Shown here in pieces: positions 7,961-17,582 of a DNA stretch of 64,000 nucleotides (its first letter is position 1; the number at the start of each line of letters is the position of its first letter). This stretch comes from Bacteroidaceae bacterium. GTDB lineage: Bacteria; Bacteroidota; Bacteroidia; Bacteroidales; Bacteroidaceae. The notes beneath the pieces were generated by a model. The model searched no databases and was not told the origin of the DNA. It was given only the letters and a program-made list of their open reading frames with translations. The stretch lies in the NCBI GenBank assembly GCA_017520935.1, contig JAFXEF010000028.1, positions 1 to 64,000 of the forward strand. Reading direction: 5' to 3'. A program made the position numbers and the translations under genes.

Positions 7961-8206
7961 CTGCAACTGATGTTTATTTCGAAAATATGTTTTTAGTAAT
8001 GTGTAAATTGTTGCTTAGTAACTTGCTAAATTCATAACTATAAAGCCTGCCTTCGGAGAGTAACGTCTCGTCAGAGTGTCAGAGTGAACCCCCTTAAAGG
8101 AGGCGATTTCTTGTTTCATCGCGAAGAAACAAAATCTTCTTCGCGATGTAACAAGATTTTCATCGTGAGGGTGTGATTGAGTGTGCTTAGGAAATCGAGT
8201 GGTAGG
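7961..8206. repeat. Gene-free stretch with a 12-bp inverted repeat
   Basis: No convincing gene is seen here. A perfect 12-bp inverted repeat (CATCGCGAAGAA at 8117-8128, complement at 8137-8148) is the main structure. Its core CATCGCGAAG recurs at 26032, beside other small repeats, which suggests a dispersed element. A short CCCCTTAAAGGAGG motif lies near 8090. Confidence 0.4.
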
Positions 8207-8247
8207 AAAACAAAAGTAGGAGGAAACTACTTTGGTTTTCCTCCTAC
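8207..8247 (-). terminator. Intrinsic terminator of the M60 peptidase gene
   Basis: An 11-bp stem (GTAGGAGGAAA at 8216-8226 with its complement at 8237-8247) is followed on the minus strand by TTTTGTTTT. It lies 25 nt beyond the stop codon of the M60 gene. Confidence 0.85.
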
Positions 8248-8271
8248 TCGAATCGTCAATCATTATCAGAT

Positions 8272-11200
8272 TTATTTCACATAGGTTTTTTTGCCATTGA
8301 TGATATAAATTCCAGGAACTGTTATCTTGCGCTGTCGTTGGCCATAGAGGTTGTAGATGACGGCATCATCAATTGCCGCCGCTTCATCAGCCGACAGATG
8401 CGTGATAGAAATTGAGGTGGTCTCCGTGTGACGTCTGTTTGCCAGCTCCTGTAATTCGTAGGTTTCACCGGTTTCAATAGCCGTGATATACCATTGGGAT
8501 GCTACTGCACTGGGGCTCCATCCTACAACCTTGTATCCTTGTGTGGCGGCACAGTGCATGCTCTTGTTGCTGTCCAGTGTCCACAGTCCGTTACCCATAT
8601 CGCTCAGTCTGTATGCTGTGGCTTCTGATGTGGTGGTCGCACTTCCTTCCAACGGCACGCTGGTGGATATGGCCTCGGCATAGGTGCCCGTACTCTTGTT
8701 CTTCACATAGTAGGTGCCTTCGTTTGTTGCAGCCTCGAAGTACCACAACTGTGCATCATTATCTGCCGTAGTCTCGCCAATAATGATGTTACTGCCATTA
8801 ATTGACATGGAGAGGTTAGGATATGCTTTGTTTACCAGACGGTAGGCATTCCCCTCCACAATGCTGATACGGGCGTTCTCGTTATTCTTCACCTCAACAT
8901 ACGCCTGGTAGACTGCATTGTAGGCATCGTCATAATAGGCGGCATTTTCATTGTCATAGAATCTCTTGGCCACATCGTAGATGGGTTGTAGCTCGAACAA
9001 TGCCGATGCATCATAGTAGCCGACTTTGCATCCTGTGGTGTCAGACAATGCCAATATCTCCTCTACGAGTTCCAGTTGCTTGCCCAACAGTGCACGCTTG
9101 GCATCGGTGTTATCGGTATCCATCACATTCACCGCTTCGGTGAGGGTATTGTCAGCATTGACTACGGCTATTTGCAATTGGTTCAGGGCAAGGGAAGCAG
9201 CGACATCGTCAGCTATGGCAAACGATTTCTTGTCAGAGAAACCAATCAACACACTGTCAGTGTCATAAATGATGAAGCCCACACCACCTGTACCATCCAT
9301 CGTTATGGTATTGCCCGATACCGCGTAGGTGTAGCTTGTCTGGACTGTATCGCCAAACGTTGCATAGTTACCTACCTCAGCACATACTGTAGAACCACTA
9401 TAGAATGTCAGCGTATCGCCTTTATGGCTCATGATGGATTCACCTGTACCATCGTTGATAAAGAGTACGGCGATGTTCTCCTCGTAGCCTAAAGCCTTGA
9501 CTTCGGCAATGGCGGCATCAATATCATCCTGTGTCATCGTATATACGGCACTGGAGTAGTCGCCTACATTGCGGTTGTTCATCACCTCGAAGCAGCCATA
9601 GGCACGGAAGAACTCTGTCAGGTCGTCACCCGATGCCAGGCAGCATTTCTTATAGAAGTGGAGTAGCGATGTGGCACCGCTCTGGTTGTACTGGATGACC
9701 ATCGGATCCTGACGCAGCATCTCGAAGAGCACGGGGTAGAACTTGGGGTTATGACCAAGGACATGGTAATAGAGGAACATTTTGTAATACATGTGTGTCA
9801 GTGCCCAGATGTTGTTGCTGAAGAAGTCTGTACCCTCAGTAGTATACTGCGCAAGCACATTGCTCAACGCACCGTCTGAGCCATTATAACGCGAGGTGCT
9901 TTCACCATAGTACCAGAGTACTACATTGGCGAAGAGATTATTGGTGACCTCAGTGAGCCCGCGCATGTTGAGTATTCCTTGGTGTTGGTGACCTATCTCA
10001 TGGGCAGGTCCCCAGTGCGAACCTGCATCTGTAGGCATGCTTTGCATGATGCCGCTCAACGTATTGAAATGGTATCCGCAGTGATCCCAACCGGCATACA
10101 TGAAGCTGCTGCCACCAACGCCGAACGACAGACCGTGTACATTATAGTAGTCGCTATAACCGCTTGCATAGTCGCCGGCATCATTACCCGTGTACTCGAA
10201 TACATAATCCTTGTCCGAATAGGGGGACTTCAGAGCCTCGGCTTTTGTTGTCGCTTCATCAAGTACACCCAGCACAAGGCGTTCCCACAGCATCACATCG
10301 TCCCATTCATCAATCACATTCTCGATACTTACCCGGTCGTTGAGGTAGTAGGCCATGCCCTTGCAGCCTTCGACATCATGGAGCGGGAACTGCAGGGTCA
10401 TATACTTACCCAGTACAGTGACATCGGTCTGTGTAGCGCGTGCCTCGATGTAGTCCCAATCGGCAGCCTTGTCCGGAGTGTATAGTGTATCGCCCACCTT
10501 GTTGTAATAGCCATTGATGTAGCCACCTTCAATATGTATCTTCAGATCATCGTAGTCTGATAGCTTTCGTGCTTTGGCCTTGTTGCCACGTTTCCCGTTT
10601 GACGTGTCAAAGGTGTGCACCACGTAATTGATACAGTAGTTGGTGCTGTTGGCGAACGAGGGAATCACGTTGAGGCCTTCGTGTAGCTGTATGCCTTCAG
10701 CATAGCCGCCTGGCTTGCCATGTCCTGTATATGAGGAGAGGCAGAGCGAGGCTCCCTCAGCGACCGTCCCTTCTACCATCACGTATAGGGCTTCCTTGGC
10801 ATTGGAAAAGATACCGGTGGGATTGTTCAGATTGGTATGTGCTTTGAGGCCGAGTGCCTTGGCTGCTGCTTCGGGTTCATTGTAAGGCTCGTAGAGTTGC
10901 ACACGGTACTTCTTGGCATAGTTGGTATCCCAATCGGGCTTGATGGAGTCGCAGTTGTCCTCTGTCCAGTTGGCTGTATATACCTTGAGTACCATCTGTT
11001 GCAAGGCCTCGGGCAATGCCAGATAGTCGGTGTCGGTCTTTACGGCATCCTCCGTAGCGAACGATTTTTTCAGTACGGTACATGCCTTATCCGAGAAGAG
11101 GTTGTCAAGGGCAGTCTGATATCCTGCTACGGTTACGGCCTCGGGGTCGATGGCCGCCAGCTTCGCCCAGTTGGCCTCCAATTCTGATTCGTTGATATCT

Positions 11201-11673
11201 ACCACGTTCATAGTCCATTGTGTGGCTGGGTTACTGCTTTCCCAACATACTATTCTCCCCACATTGGAAGCATAGTGCATACAGTTGTATGCGCCTGTTG
11301 TATTGGTGGCACGCAGGGTATAACCTGAACCTGCTGACAAGCTGCCCAACTTGCAGTTGGCATCCAGTCCATCAGCCTTAACCATCGTCCATGCCACCGA
11401 AGTAGCATTCGAACTGCGCAAATAACGTCCGTTGGCAAGATTGCGCAAGCTGTAGCTGCCATCGTCATTCATTGTGGCATGCCACAGTTGCCCGTAGTCG
11501 CTTGTGTCGGTAGCAGCTATGGAGATGTTGTTGTTGGAGATGATGCTCATCGAAGAGCTGCTGTTTCCTACATTTACAAAGTTGTAAACCTTTCCATCTG
11601 AAAGTTGTGCTTTTGCTGCCAAGCATGCGAGCATCAGCAGCATCATGGTTTTGATTTTTCGATAGTAACACAT
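8272..11673 (-). CDS. Secreted M60-family (enhancin/mucin-type) zinc metallopeptidase
   Basis: The 1133-residue product has a signal peptide (LLMLACLAAKAQ) and then a ricin-like lectin stretch (about 25-160, with GQLWHATMNDDGSYSLRNLANGRYL-like pattern). A beta-rich M60 N-domain follows, then the catalytic helix HEIGHQHQ at 558-565 with the third zinc ligand Glu575, matching the M60 pattern HExxH(8-28)E. A second ricin-like stretch lies near 925-1065 (AQLWYFEAATNEGTYYVKNK). The end carries the short tail VIYNLYGQRQ...GIYIINGKKTYVK common in Prevotella secreted proteins. M60 enzymes cleave glycoproteins such as mucins. It is a single-gene unit with its own terminator. Confidence 0.88.
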   Translation of the reverse strand: MCYYRKIKTMMLLMLACLAAKAQLSDGKVYNFVNVGNSSSSMSIISNNNISIAATDTSDYGQLWHATMNDDGSYSLRNLANGRYLRSSNATSVAWTMVKADGLDANCKLGSLSAGSGYTLRATNTTGAYNCMHYASNVGRIVCWESSNPATQWTMNVVDINESELEANWAKLAAIDPEAVTVAGYQTALDNLFSDKACTVLKKSFATEDAVKTDTDYLALPEALQQMVLKVYTANWTEDNCDSIKPDWDTNYAKKYRVQLYEPYNEPEAAAKALGLKAHTNLNNPTGIFSNAKEALYVMVEGTVAEGASLCLSSYTGHGKPGGYAEGIQLHEGLNVIPSFANSTNYCINYVVHTFDTSNGKRGNKAKARKLSDYDDLKIHIEGGYINGYYNKVGDTLYTPDKAADWDYIEARATQTDVTVLGKYMTLQFPLHDVEGCKGMAYYLNDRVSIENVIDEWDDVMLWERLVLGVLDEATTKAEALKSPYSDKDYVFEYTGNDAGDYASGYSDYYNVHGLSFGVGGSSFMYAGWDHCGYHFNTLSGIMQSMPTDAGSHWGPAHEIGHQHQGILNMRGLTEVTNNLFANVVLWYYGESTSRYNGSDGALSNVLAQYTTEGTDFFSNNIWALTHMYYKMFLYYHVLGHNPKFYPVLFEMLRQDPMVIQYNQSGATSLLHFYKKCCLASGDDLTEFFRAYGCFEVMNNRNVGDYSSAVYTMTQDDIDAAIAEVKALGYEENIAVLFINDGTGESIMSHKGDTLTFYSGSTVCAEVGNYATFGDTVQTSYTYAVSGNTITMDGTGGVGFIIYDTDSVLIGFSDKKSFAIADDVAASLALNQLQIAVVNADNTLTEAVNVMDTDNTDAKRALLGKQLELVEEILALSDTTGCKVGYYDASALFELQPIYDVAKRFYDNENAAYYDDAYNAVYQAYVEVKNNENARISIVEGNAYRLVNKAYPNLSMSINGSNIIIGETTADNDAQLWYFEAATNEGTYYVKNKSTGTYAEAISTSVPLEGSATTTSEATAYRLSDMGNGLWTLDSNKSMHCAATQGYKVVGWSPSAVASQWYITAIETGETYELQELANRRHTETTSISITHLSADEAAAIDDAVIYNLYGQRQRKITVPGIYIINGKKTYVK

Positions 11674-12281
11674 GTTTTTGATAGATTAATTGTTTTTTAA
11701 TATTGTTCGGATTTATCCGACATGTTGTGATCACTCTGTCCTGGATTGTAAACTTTACAATAATTGTGTTGTCGTTTGTAAATTACACTATGGAAACATG
11801 CAACATGGGTAAATTGTTCATGTTTACAAGGAATTTGCTGAAAATTACTAACAAAAAAATACAGAATAATTAAAAATAACTCACAGACATTTGATTACAA
11901 ACGTGCTAAAACTGATGCTGTAAGTTAAAAATGTTAAACGGGGAACACTTGTTTACTTTTGTCTAACTCATCCATCAATCCCATTGGTCATATTCTTGCT
12001 TGTAAAGAGGAGAAACAATTGTCTGACAGAGAGAACAAAGACGCAGGAACTATGATGAAAAATCAAATCATAACTTATGATTACTTAATCACAACTTATA
12101 ATTAAGTAATCAGGACTTGTGATTACTTAATCAGAACTTATGATTAACCTTTATATAAGGGGAGATGGAGGTTTTATTTATAAGGACTTTAGAAGTTGAT
12201 AGCTATGTAAACGGTAAACAATGACGTTAATGATGGTTGTTCACCATCCGCCATTAAGCATTGAGGTGTATTGCTTTGAAA
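11674..12281. repeat. AT-rich gene-free region with a 21-22 bp tandem array
   Basis: No gene is seen. At 12072-12149 four related units follow each other with 21-22 bp spacing; each carries ACTTATGATTACTTAATCA or a variant, and the units hold the near-palindrome GATTACTTAATC. The second unit is in the mirrored form ATTAAGTAAT. The promoter of the M60 gene should lie in 11690-11830, but I see no exact consensus there. Confidence 0.5.
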
Positions 12282-12312
12282 CAAAAAGCGGTGGCGAAAA
12301 TCTCGCCACCGC
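12282..12312 (-). terminator. Intrinsic terminator of the MFS transporter gene
   Basis: The strand-symmetric stem GCGGTGGCGA / TCGCCACCGC (12288-12297 with 12303-12312) is followed on the minus strand by TTTTTGTTT. It lies 29 nt after the transporter stop. Confidence 0.88.
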
Positions 12313-12340
12313 AACTATAGATACCATGCTATCGCTCTCT

Positions 12341-13624
12341 TTACTCTACAGGAATGTTCTTGTTTACATTCTTACAGCCGATAAGGGCATAGAAGAGGAT
12401 GTAGGCAAGCATGGCTACGATGAGCCAATAGCTGGGGATGTAGCCGATGTTGAGGGCGAGTACGTTGTGCTGGATGAGCGGCATGATGCCACCACCCACA
12501 ACGAGCATCATGAAGATACCTGATGCCTGTTCGGTATATTTGCCGAGTCCCTCAACGCAGAGGTTGAAGATGGCGCCCCACATGATGGAGGTGCAGATAC
12601 CGCAAGCTGCGATGAAGGCACACTTGAGAGGCACTTGTCCACCCTTGACGGTCATCTGTATGCTTTCGGGCAGGACGATGGCGATGAGCAGCAGAAGGAT
12701 GGCCAGTGATGCCACACATATCATCTGGGTGCGGGTAGATACCTTGCCGCTGATGACGGAGCTGAGGAAGCGTCCTATGAGCATCAGGAACCAATATGTG
12801 GCTGCCAGGAAGCCTGCAATAGCTGCCGAACCCTCGAAGCCGAACGAGTTGATGTAGAAGAGCATTTCGTTGGGAATGCCAATCTCAAGGCCTACGTAGA
12901 AGAAGATGGCTATGGCACCCAGTACGAAGTGACGGAAATGCCAGGCGCTGTGCTCATACTTCACGTGCTTGCCACGGCCAAGCGCAGGCTCGGGAACGGC
13001 TACACGGGTTATGATGATGAAGGCCAGAGCAAACACACCCATACCGATGAAGAGTAGAGGAGCAACATCGCCCATGCTAGTCTTGTCGGTTACAGTACCT
13101 ACCAGTACGCCGACGAGCAGCGGGGTGAGGGTACCGGTGAGTGAGTTAAGCGTGCCGCCCGTCTGTACAAGTTGGTTCCCCTTGTTGCCACCACCACCGA
13201 GAAGGTTGAGCATGGGGTTCACTACGGTGTTGAGCATACATACGCAGAAACCGCAGATGAAGGCACCGAGCAGGTAGATGATGAGGTTGAGCGCTACGGT
13301 CTGTCCGCCTACGCTGAATACGGCGATGTCGGCACCGAATACACTGCTGAGGTACTGCACCAGCAAGCCGATGAAACCGACGGCGAGAGCTATGAGAGAA
13401 GTCTTCTTATATCCTACGGTAGTGAGCATCTTGCCCGCAGGAATACCCATGAAGAGGTAAGCGGCAAAGTTCATCATATTTCCCATCATACCGGCCCACT
13501 CATAGGTGTAGCCCCAAATAGTACCAAACGGTGCAGCCATGTTGGTAACGAACGAGATCATCGCGAAGATGAAGAACATGGTAATGATGGCTACCATGTT
13601 GCCATTCTTTTTTGTTGTACTCAT
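12341..13624 (-). CDS. MFS sugar transporter (FucP-like)
   Basis: The product has 427 residues and about twelve membrane segments. It carries the MFS signature loop GKMLTTVGYKKTS after the second segment and a long hydrophilic central loop (VPEPALGRGKHVKYEHSAWHFRH). It resembles FucP/GluP-type sugar:proton symporters; the substrate cannot be read from the sequence. The start is set at the ATG at 13624 (MSTTKKNG), because the open frame upstream runs into the promoter TATCTTTG at 13678-13685. It follows galK on the same strand but has its own promoter, and a hairpin separates the two, so it is a separate unit beside the galactose operon. Confidence 0.88.
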   Translation of the reverse strand: MSTTKKNGNMVAIITMFFIFAMISFVTNMAAPFGTIWGYTYEWAGMMGNMMNFAAYLFMGIPAGKMLTTVGYKKTSLIALAVGFIGLLVQYLSSVFGADIAVFSVGGQTVALNLIIYLLGAFICGFCVCMLNTVVNPMLNLLGGGGNKGNQLVQTGGTLNSLTGTLTPLLVGVLVGTVTDKTSMGDVAPLLFIGMGVFALAFIIITRVAVPEPALGRGKHVKYEHSAWHFRHFVLGAIAIFFYVGLEIGIPNEMLFYINSFGFEGSAAIAGFLAATYWFLMLIGRFLSSVISGKVSTRTQMICVASLAILLLLIAIVLPESIQMTVKGGQVPLKCAFIAACGICTSIMWGAIFNLCVEGLGKYTEQASGIFMMLVVGGGIMPLIQHNVLALNIGYIPSYWLIVAMLAYILFYALIGCKNVNKNIPVE

Positions 13625-13677
13625 TGTTGTTAAAGTATTAATGTTTATAAAAATGTTCCTACTCGCTGAACGTGTCG

Positions 13678-13709
13678 CAAAGATACACTTTTCTAACATT
13701 ATATACTAA
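13678..13709 (-). promoter_or_regulatory. Bacteroides-type promoter of the MFS gene
   Basis: On the minus strand TTAG (13706-13709), 20 nt and TATCTTTG (13678-13685) fit the Bacteroides consensus with one mismatch in the -33 element. Transcription would start near 13671, leaving a 47-nt leader. Confidence 0.6.
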
Positions 13710-13758
13710 CACCGTAATATCTTTTCTTGTTTTTTTCTTTTGATTAGGATATGAAGAA

Positions 13759-13785
13759 AGCGGATGCGCTGTGTGAGCATCCGCT
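13759..13785 (-). terminator. Hairpin after galK
   Basis: AGCGGATGC (13759-13767) pairs with GCATCCGCT (13777-13785). On the minus strand only a weak pyrimidine run (TTTCTTC) follows, so termination is likely but not certain. It lies 66 nt past the galK stop. Confidence 0.55.
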
Positions 13786-13850
13786 GGTTGTTTTGTGTTT
13801 AGCCTTTAGTGTTTAGTGTGTAACCTCTAAACCCTAAACTTTAAACTATA

Positions 13851-15014
13851 TTAGTCGAGTTTGCGTGAACCGTCGCCGATAACTACATCGTATACGAGGG
13901 GAGCGTGGCCAAACTCTGCGGTGAACTTAGCCTTGGCTGTCTCTACAAAGTTATCGTACAACTCGTCCTTAACGAGGTTGATGGTGCAACCGCCGAAGCC
14001 GCCACCCATTACGCGGCAACCTGTAACGCCACACTCCTTGGCTACCTCAGCGAGGAAGTCGAGCTCTACGCAACTTACTTCGTAGTCCTTGCTCATGCCC
14101 CAGTGTGTCTCGTACATCTTGGCACCTACGGTCTCGTAGTCGCCCTTTTCGAGAGCATCACAAACAGCGAGTACACGGTCCTTCTCACCGAGAACGTATT
14201 TGGCACGACGATAGTCTACCTCAGGAACGAGGGCCTTAGCCTCCTCGAGCATCTCCCAAGTCACGTCGCGCAGAGTCTCGATGCCAGGATAGTTAGGCTT
14301 GAGAACCTCTACTACGTGCTCGCAAGAGCGACGACGCTGGTTGTACTCATCACCGAGTTTGTGCTTCACGTTAGTGTTTACCAACACGAGGCGATAGCCC
14401 TTGGGCTCGAAGGGGAAGTACTCGAACTCCATAGAGCGGCAGTCGAGGCGCATGAGGCAGCCTGCCTTGCCGAATACAGAAGCGAACTGGTCCATGATAC
14501 CGCAGTTACAGCCTGTGTAGTTGTGCTCAGTAGCCTGGCCTACGCGAGCGAGCTCGAACTTGTCGATCTTGCCTTCGCCGTAGATCTCGTTGAGGGCGAA
14601 TGCGAATACGCTTTCGAGGGCAGCTGATGAAGACATACCGGCACCGAGGGGTACATCGCCAGCAAATGCAGTATCGAAGCCTTTCACCTCAACACCGCGC
14701 TTCTGCATCTCGCGGCATACACCGAATACGTAGCATGCCCATGCCTCAGCGGGCTTGTCCTCTTCGTTGAGACCAAACTCTACGTAGGGAGCCTCGTCCT
14801 TCGGGTCGATGTCGATAGCGAATGCGCGTACCTTGTCAAGGCCATTGGGACGGATTACCATAATCATGCCTTTGTCTACTGCACCGGGGAATACGAAACC
14901 ACCGTTATAGTCGGTGTGCTCACCGATAAGGTTAATACGACCGGGAGAAGCGTATGCTACACCTTCGCCACCGAAACGCTCGGTAAAATGTTTTTTTACA
15001 AATTCTTTGTCCAT
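13851..15014 (-). CDS. galK: Galactokinase
   Basis: The 387-residue protein is a full-length GHMP kinase that phosphorylates galactose at C1 with ATP. The galactokinase signature GRINLIGEHTDYNGG is at 25-39, the ATP-binding PLGAGMSSSAALE at 122-134, the catalytic Asp175 in CGIMDQF, and the third GHMP motif MGGGFGGCT at 336-344. It lies 42 nt after the transporter gene and is the last gene of galM-transporter-galK. It feeds the Leloir pathway; no galT or galE is in this window. Confidence 0.97.
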   Translation of the reverse strand: MDKEFVKKHFTERFGGEGVAYASPGRINLIGEHTDYNGGFVFPGAVDKGMIMVIRPNGLDKVRAFAIDIDPKDEAPYVEFGLNEEDKPAEAWACYVFGVCREMQKRGVEVKGFDTAFAGDVPLGAGMSSSAALESVFAFALNEIYGEGKIDKFELARVGQATEHNYTGCNCGIMDQFASVFGKAGCLMRLDCRSMEFEYFPFEPKGYRLVLVNTNVKHKLGDEYNQRRRSCEHVVEVLKPNYPGIETLRDVTWEMLEEAKALVPEVDYRRAKYVLGEKDRVLAVCDALEKGDYETVGAKMYETHWGMSKDYEVSCVELDFLAEVAKECGVTGCRVMGGGFGGCTINLVKDELYDNFVETAKAKFTAEFGHAPLVYDVVIGDGSRKLD

Positions 15015-15056
15015 AGTATTTACTTTTTAATAATTGGATATAATTGGTGTTATATA

Positions 15057-16283
15057 TTACTTCAAACCTACTTTTGAACCCTTCCAGCAGAACCAGAGAA
15101 CGTAGAGGTAGTAGATGAACATCATAGCAATAGCATAACCTACGCCGAGGCTGGGGTTGTCAACAACGAGACCCATGAGCGGAGTCAAGGTAGCAGCACC
15201 TACCACACCGAGGTTGATGATACCGGATGCAGACTTGGTGTGGGGACCGAGCTCCTGCAGACCGAGGTTGAATACCAAGGGCCACATTACAGAGTGGAAC
15301 AGACCGGCTGCCAACATGCAGTATACTGAAGCCATGCCGTTGAGCATGAAACTGATACCTACGCAGAGAGCACCACCTGCCAAGCAGAAGGTAAGGATAG
15401 TACGGGGCTGGAACTTGCTGAGCACGGCAGCACCGATGAAGCGGCCTACCATCATACCTCCCCAATACATCCAAAGGTAGTCAGTAGCTGTACCGGGCAG
15501 TGTAGGATCGGCCTTGAAGTATGCGGGAAGCATGGAGGGGATACCGATCTCGAGACCCATGTACATGAAGATGGCGAGGGCACCCAACCATACGTGAGGA
15601 TACTTGAACACGCTGCTCTTGTACTGCTTAACCTCACCGGTAGCCTCGGCAGCCTGCTCTTCCTCCTTGATTTCGGGGAGCTTCAAGAATACAAGGATAA
15701 CGCAGAGCAGCAAGGTAAAGATACCCAAACCCAGATAGGGAGCGGGCACCGCTGCAGGAGTGGGGATCTGGTTACCTATAATCACTGAGCCAATGAAGAT
15801 GGGAGCCAGAGTGGTGGCTACTGAGTTGAGGGCCTGTGATAAGGTCATGCGGAAAGCACCCTTCTCAGGAGAACCGAGCACCATCACATAGGGGTTGGCT
15901 ACGAGCTGCAGCATCACGATACCGAGAGCCACAACGAACATACTGCCGAGGAAGTATGCATAGATGACTGCTGTGCTGGCCTCAAGGTTGGATGAGATGG
16001 CAGCCCAGTTGATGATGAAACCCAGACCTACGATGGCCAGTCCGAGGATAAGGGTCTTCTTGTAGCCGATTTTGCTCATCATGAATCCGAAGGGGATTGA
16101 CAGCGCATAGGCACCATAGAATGCGGTGTTAACCAACTGGCCTTGGGCATCACTTAGGTCAAATGCTGTCTTACAGAACTCAATCATTGAGTTGTTCATT
16201 GTGGTCACGAATCCGATGAGGAAGCATACCGCGATCACAATGATGAGTGCGAACGTGTAGTTCGGTGTTTGTTTTTTGTTCAT
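15057..16283 (-). CDS. Glucose/galactose MFS transporter (FucP/GluP family)
   Basis: The 408-residue protein has about twelve membrane segments. Its N-terminus (FALIIVIAVCFLIGFVTTMNN) and first cytoplasmic loop SKIGYKKTL follow the FucP/GluP pattern. A long central loop lies at about 205-225 (LPEIKEEEQAAEATGEVKQYK). Its place between galM and galK supports galactose (or glucose/galactose) uptake. Spacing is 33 nt after galM and 42 nt before galK, so it belongs to one transcript started at 17438-17468. Confidence 0.92.
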   Translation of the reverse strand: MNKKQTPNYTFALIIVIAVCFLIGFVTTMNNSMIEFCKTAFDLSDAQGQLVNTAFYGAYALSIPFGFMMSKIGYKKTLILGLAIVGLGFIINWAAISSNLEASTAVIYAYFLGSMFVVALGIVMLQLVANPYVMVLGSPEKGAFRMTLSQALNSVATTLAPIFIGSVIIGNQIPTPAAVPAPYLGLGIFTLLLCVILVFLKLPEIKEEEQAAEATGEVKQYKSSVFKYPHVWLGALAIFMYMGLEIGIPSMLPAYFKADPTLPGTATDYLWMYWGGMMVGRFIGAAVLSKFQPRTILTFCLAGGALCVGISFMLNGMASVYCMLAAGLFHSVMWPLVFNLGLQELGPHTKSASGIINLGVVGAATLTPLMGLVVDNPSLGVGYAIAMMFIYYLYVLWFCWKGSKVGLK

Positions 16284-16316
16284 TGTGTGTGATGTATTTA
16301 AATGGTTTATAATGTG

Positions 16317-17408
16317 TTATTCTTCTACACCGAACTTATACACGGTTGTCTGTGTATATACTTCGCCGGGATTGAGTACTACGGAGGGGAAGTGTGCCTT
16401 GTTGGGGCTGTCGGGGAAGTGCTGTGCTTCGAAGCAGATGGCGCTGCGCTTGGGGAAGGTAGCACCATGAGCACCCTCGAAGCCGCTATGCCAGTTCGAT
16501 GTGTATACCTGCACGCCCGGCTCTGTGGTATAGCACTCGATGACGCGGCCGCTATTCGGCTCTACGCACTTGGCGGCAAAGCTCAGTTCGCCCGGCCAAC
16601 GTTTGTTGAGCACCCAGCAGTGGTCGTAACCTACGCCAAATTTGGTCTGCTCGTGGTCTGCATCGATGCGCTCGCCCACCACGTGTGGTGTGCGGAAGTC
16701 CATCGGAGTGCCCTCCACGTGGTCAATGCGGCCGTAGGGGATAGATGTCTCGTCTACGGGGCAGTAGTGGTCGGCATTGAGTGTAAGGATATTGTTCTCC
16801 ACCGATGCGGTGTCCTTCTCGATGCCCGAGGGGCTGAAGAAGGCATGGTGGGTGAGGTTCACGATGGTAGTCTTGTCTGTGGTAGCCTTGTAGTCGATGA
16901 CAAACTCATTGTCGTCGGTCAAGGTGTATACCACGGTGATGTCGAGTGTGCCGGGGAATCCCTCTTCGCCGTCGGGCGATACATAGTGGAGCTTCACGCT
17001 GTTGGATGCCAATACCTCAGCATCCCATACGCGGGCATGATAGCCGGTAGGACCGCCGTGCAGATGGTTGGGACCATTGTTTACGGCCAGTGTGTATTCT
17101 TGTCCGTCGAGGGTAAACTTGCCGTGCTTGATGCGGTTGCCATAGCGGCCGATAAGTGTGCTCAGGAAGGGCTCGGGCGAAGCTATCACCTTGTCGATAG
17201 AGTCGTGCCCCTGAACTACGTTGCCTAATTTGCCGTTGCGGTCGGGCATCATGATGGTGAGCAGTGCGCCACCATAGTTGGTGAAGGCTACTTCGTTGCC
17301 TGATTTGTTGGTAAGGATGAAGAGGTCAGTCTTCTTACCATTGATATCTTTCTGAAAGTCGGCTTGCTTCAAGCCCGACACATTGTTAGGATTACAAACG
17401 TTTGACAT
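16317..17408 (-). CDS. galM: Aldose 1-epimerase (galactose mutarotase)
   Basis: The 363-residue protein has the mutarotase landmarks: FTNYGGALLTIMMPDRNG near the start, NGPNHLHGG with the first catalytic histidine region, NLTHHAFFSP with the second, and ICFEAQHFPDSPN with the catalytic glutamate near the C-terminus. It interconverts the alpha and beta forms of galactose so that galactokinase can use it. No signal peptide is present, so it is cytoplasmic. It is the first gene of the galactose operon, 23 nt after the predicted start of transcription. Confidence 0.95.
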   Translation of the reverse strand: MSNVCNPNNVSGLKQADFQKDINGKKTDLFILTNKSGNEVAFTNYGGALLTIMMPDRNGKLGNVVQGHDSIDKVIASPEPFLSTLIGRYGNRIKHGKFTLDGQEYTLAVNNGPNHLHGGPTGYHARVWDAEVLASNSVKLHYVSPDGEEGFPGTLDITVVYTLTDDNEFVIDYKATTDKTTIVNLTHHAFFSPSGIEKDTASVENNILTLNADHYCPVDETSIPYGRIDHVEGTPMDFRTPHVVGERIDADHEQTKFGVGYDHCWVLNKRWPGELSFAAKCVEPNSGRVIECYTTEPGVQVYTSNWHSGFEGAHGATFPKRSAICFEAQHFPDSPNKAHFPSVVLNPGEVYTQTTVYKFGVEE

Positions 17409-17437
17409 AGTATTTACTTAAATTTTGATTTAACACG

Positions 17438-17468
17438 CAAATTAAAGCATTATCTTTCGGATTTCAAA
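17438..17468 (-). promoter_or_regulatory. Promoter of the galactose operon
   Basis: On the minus strand TTTG (17465-17468), a 19-nt spacer and TTAATTTG (17438-17445) match the Bacteroides consensus with one mismatch. The transcript would start near 17431. No operator repeat is obvious beside it. Confidence 0.7.
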
Positions 17469-17582
17469 AAGAAAACCACGAAAACTATCCGTAAATGACT
17501 AAAAAATACAGGCAAGTTTGCTTCTGGCTCGCTAAAATCACACTTTTTACATTCGATAATACAGGGCTACGAAATTTTACAC

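Noticed and set aside
8015..8263. 82-codon frame in the gap before the M60 terminator
   Set aside because: It crosses the hairpin terminator and the inverted repeat, has unusual composition and no homology pattern.
13905..14627. Plus-strand frame of 240 codons opposite galK
   Set aside because: It is a shadow caused by the codon use of galK and has no domain.
16302..17228. Plus-strand frame of 308 codons opposite galM
   Set aside because: It overlaps a full-length aldose epimerase with intact motifs; no domain is seen in it.
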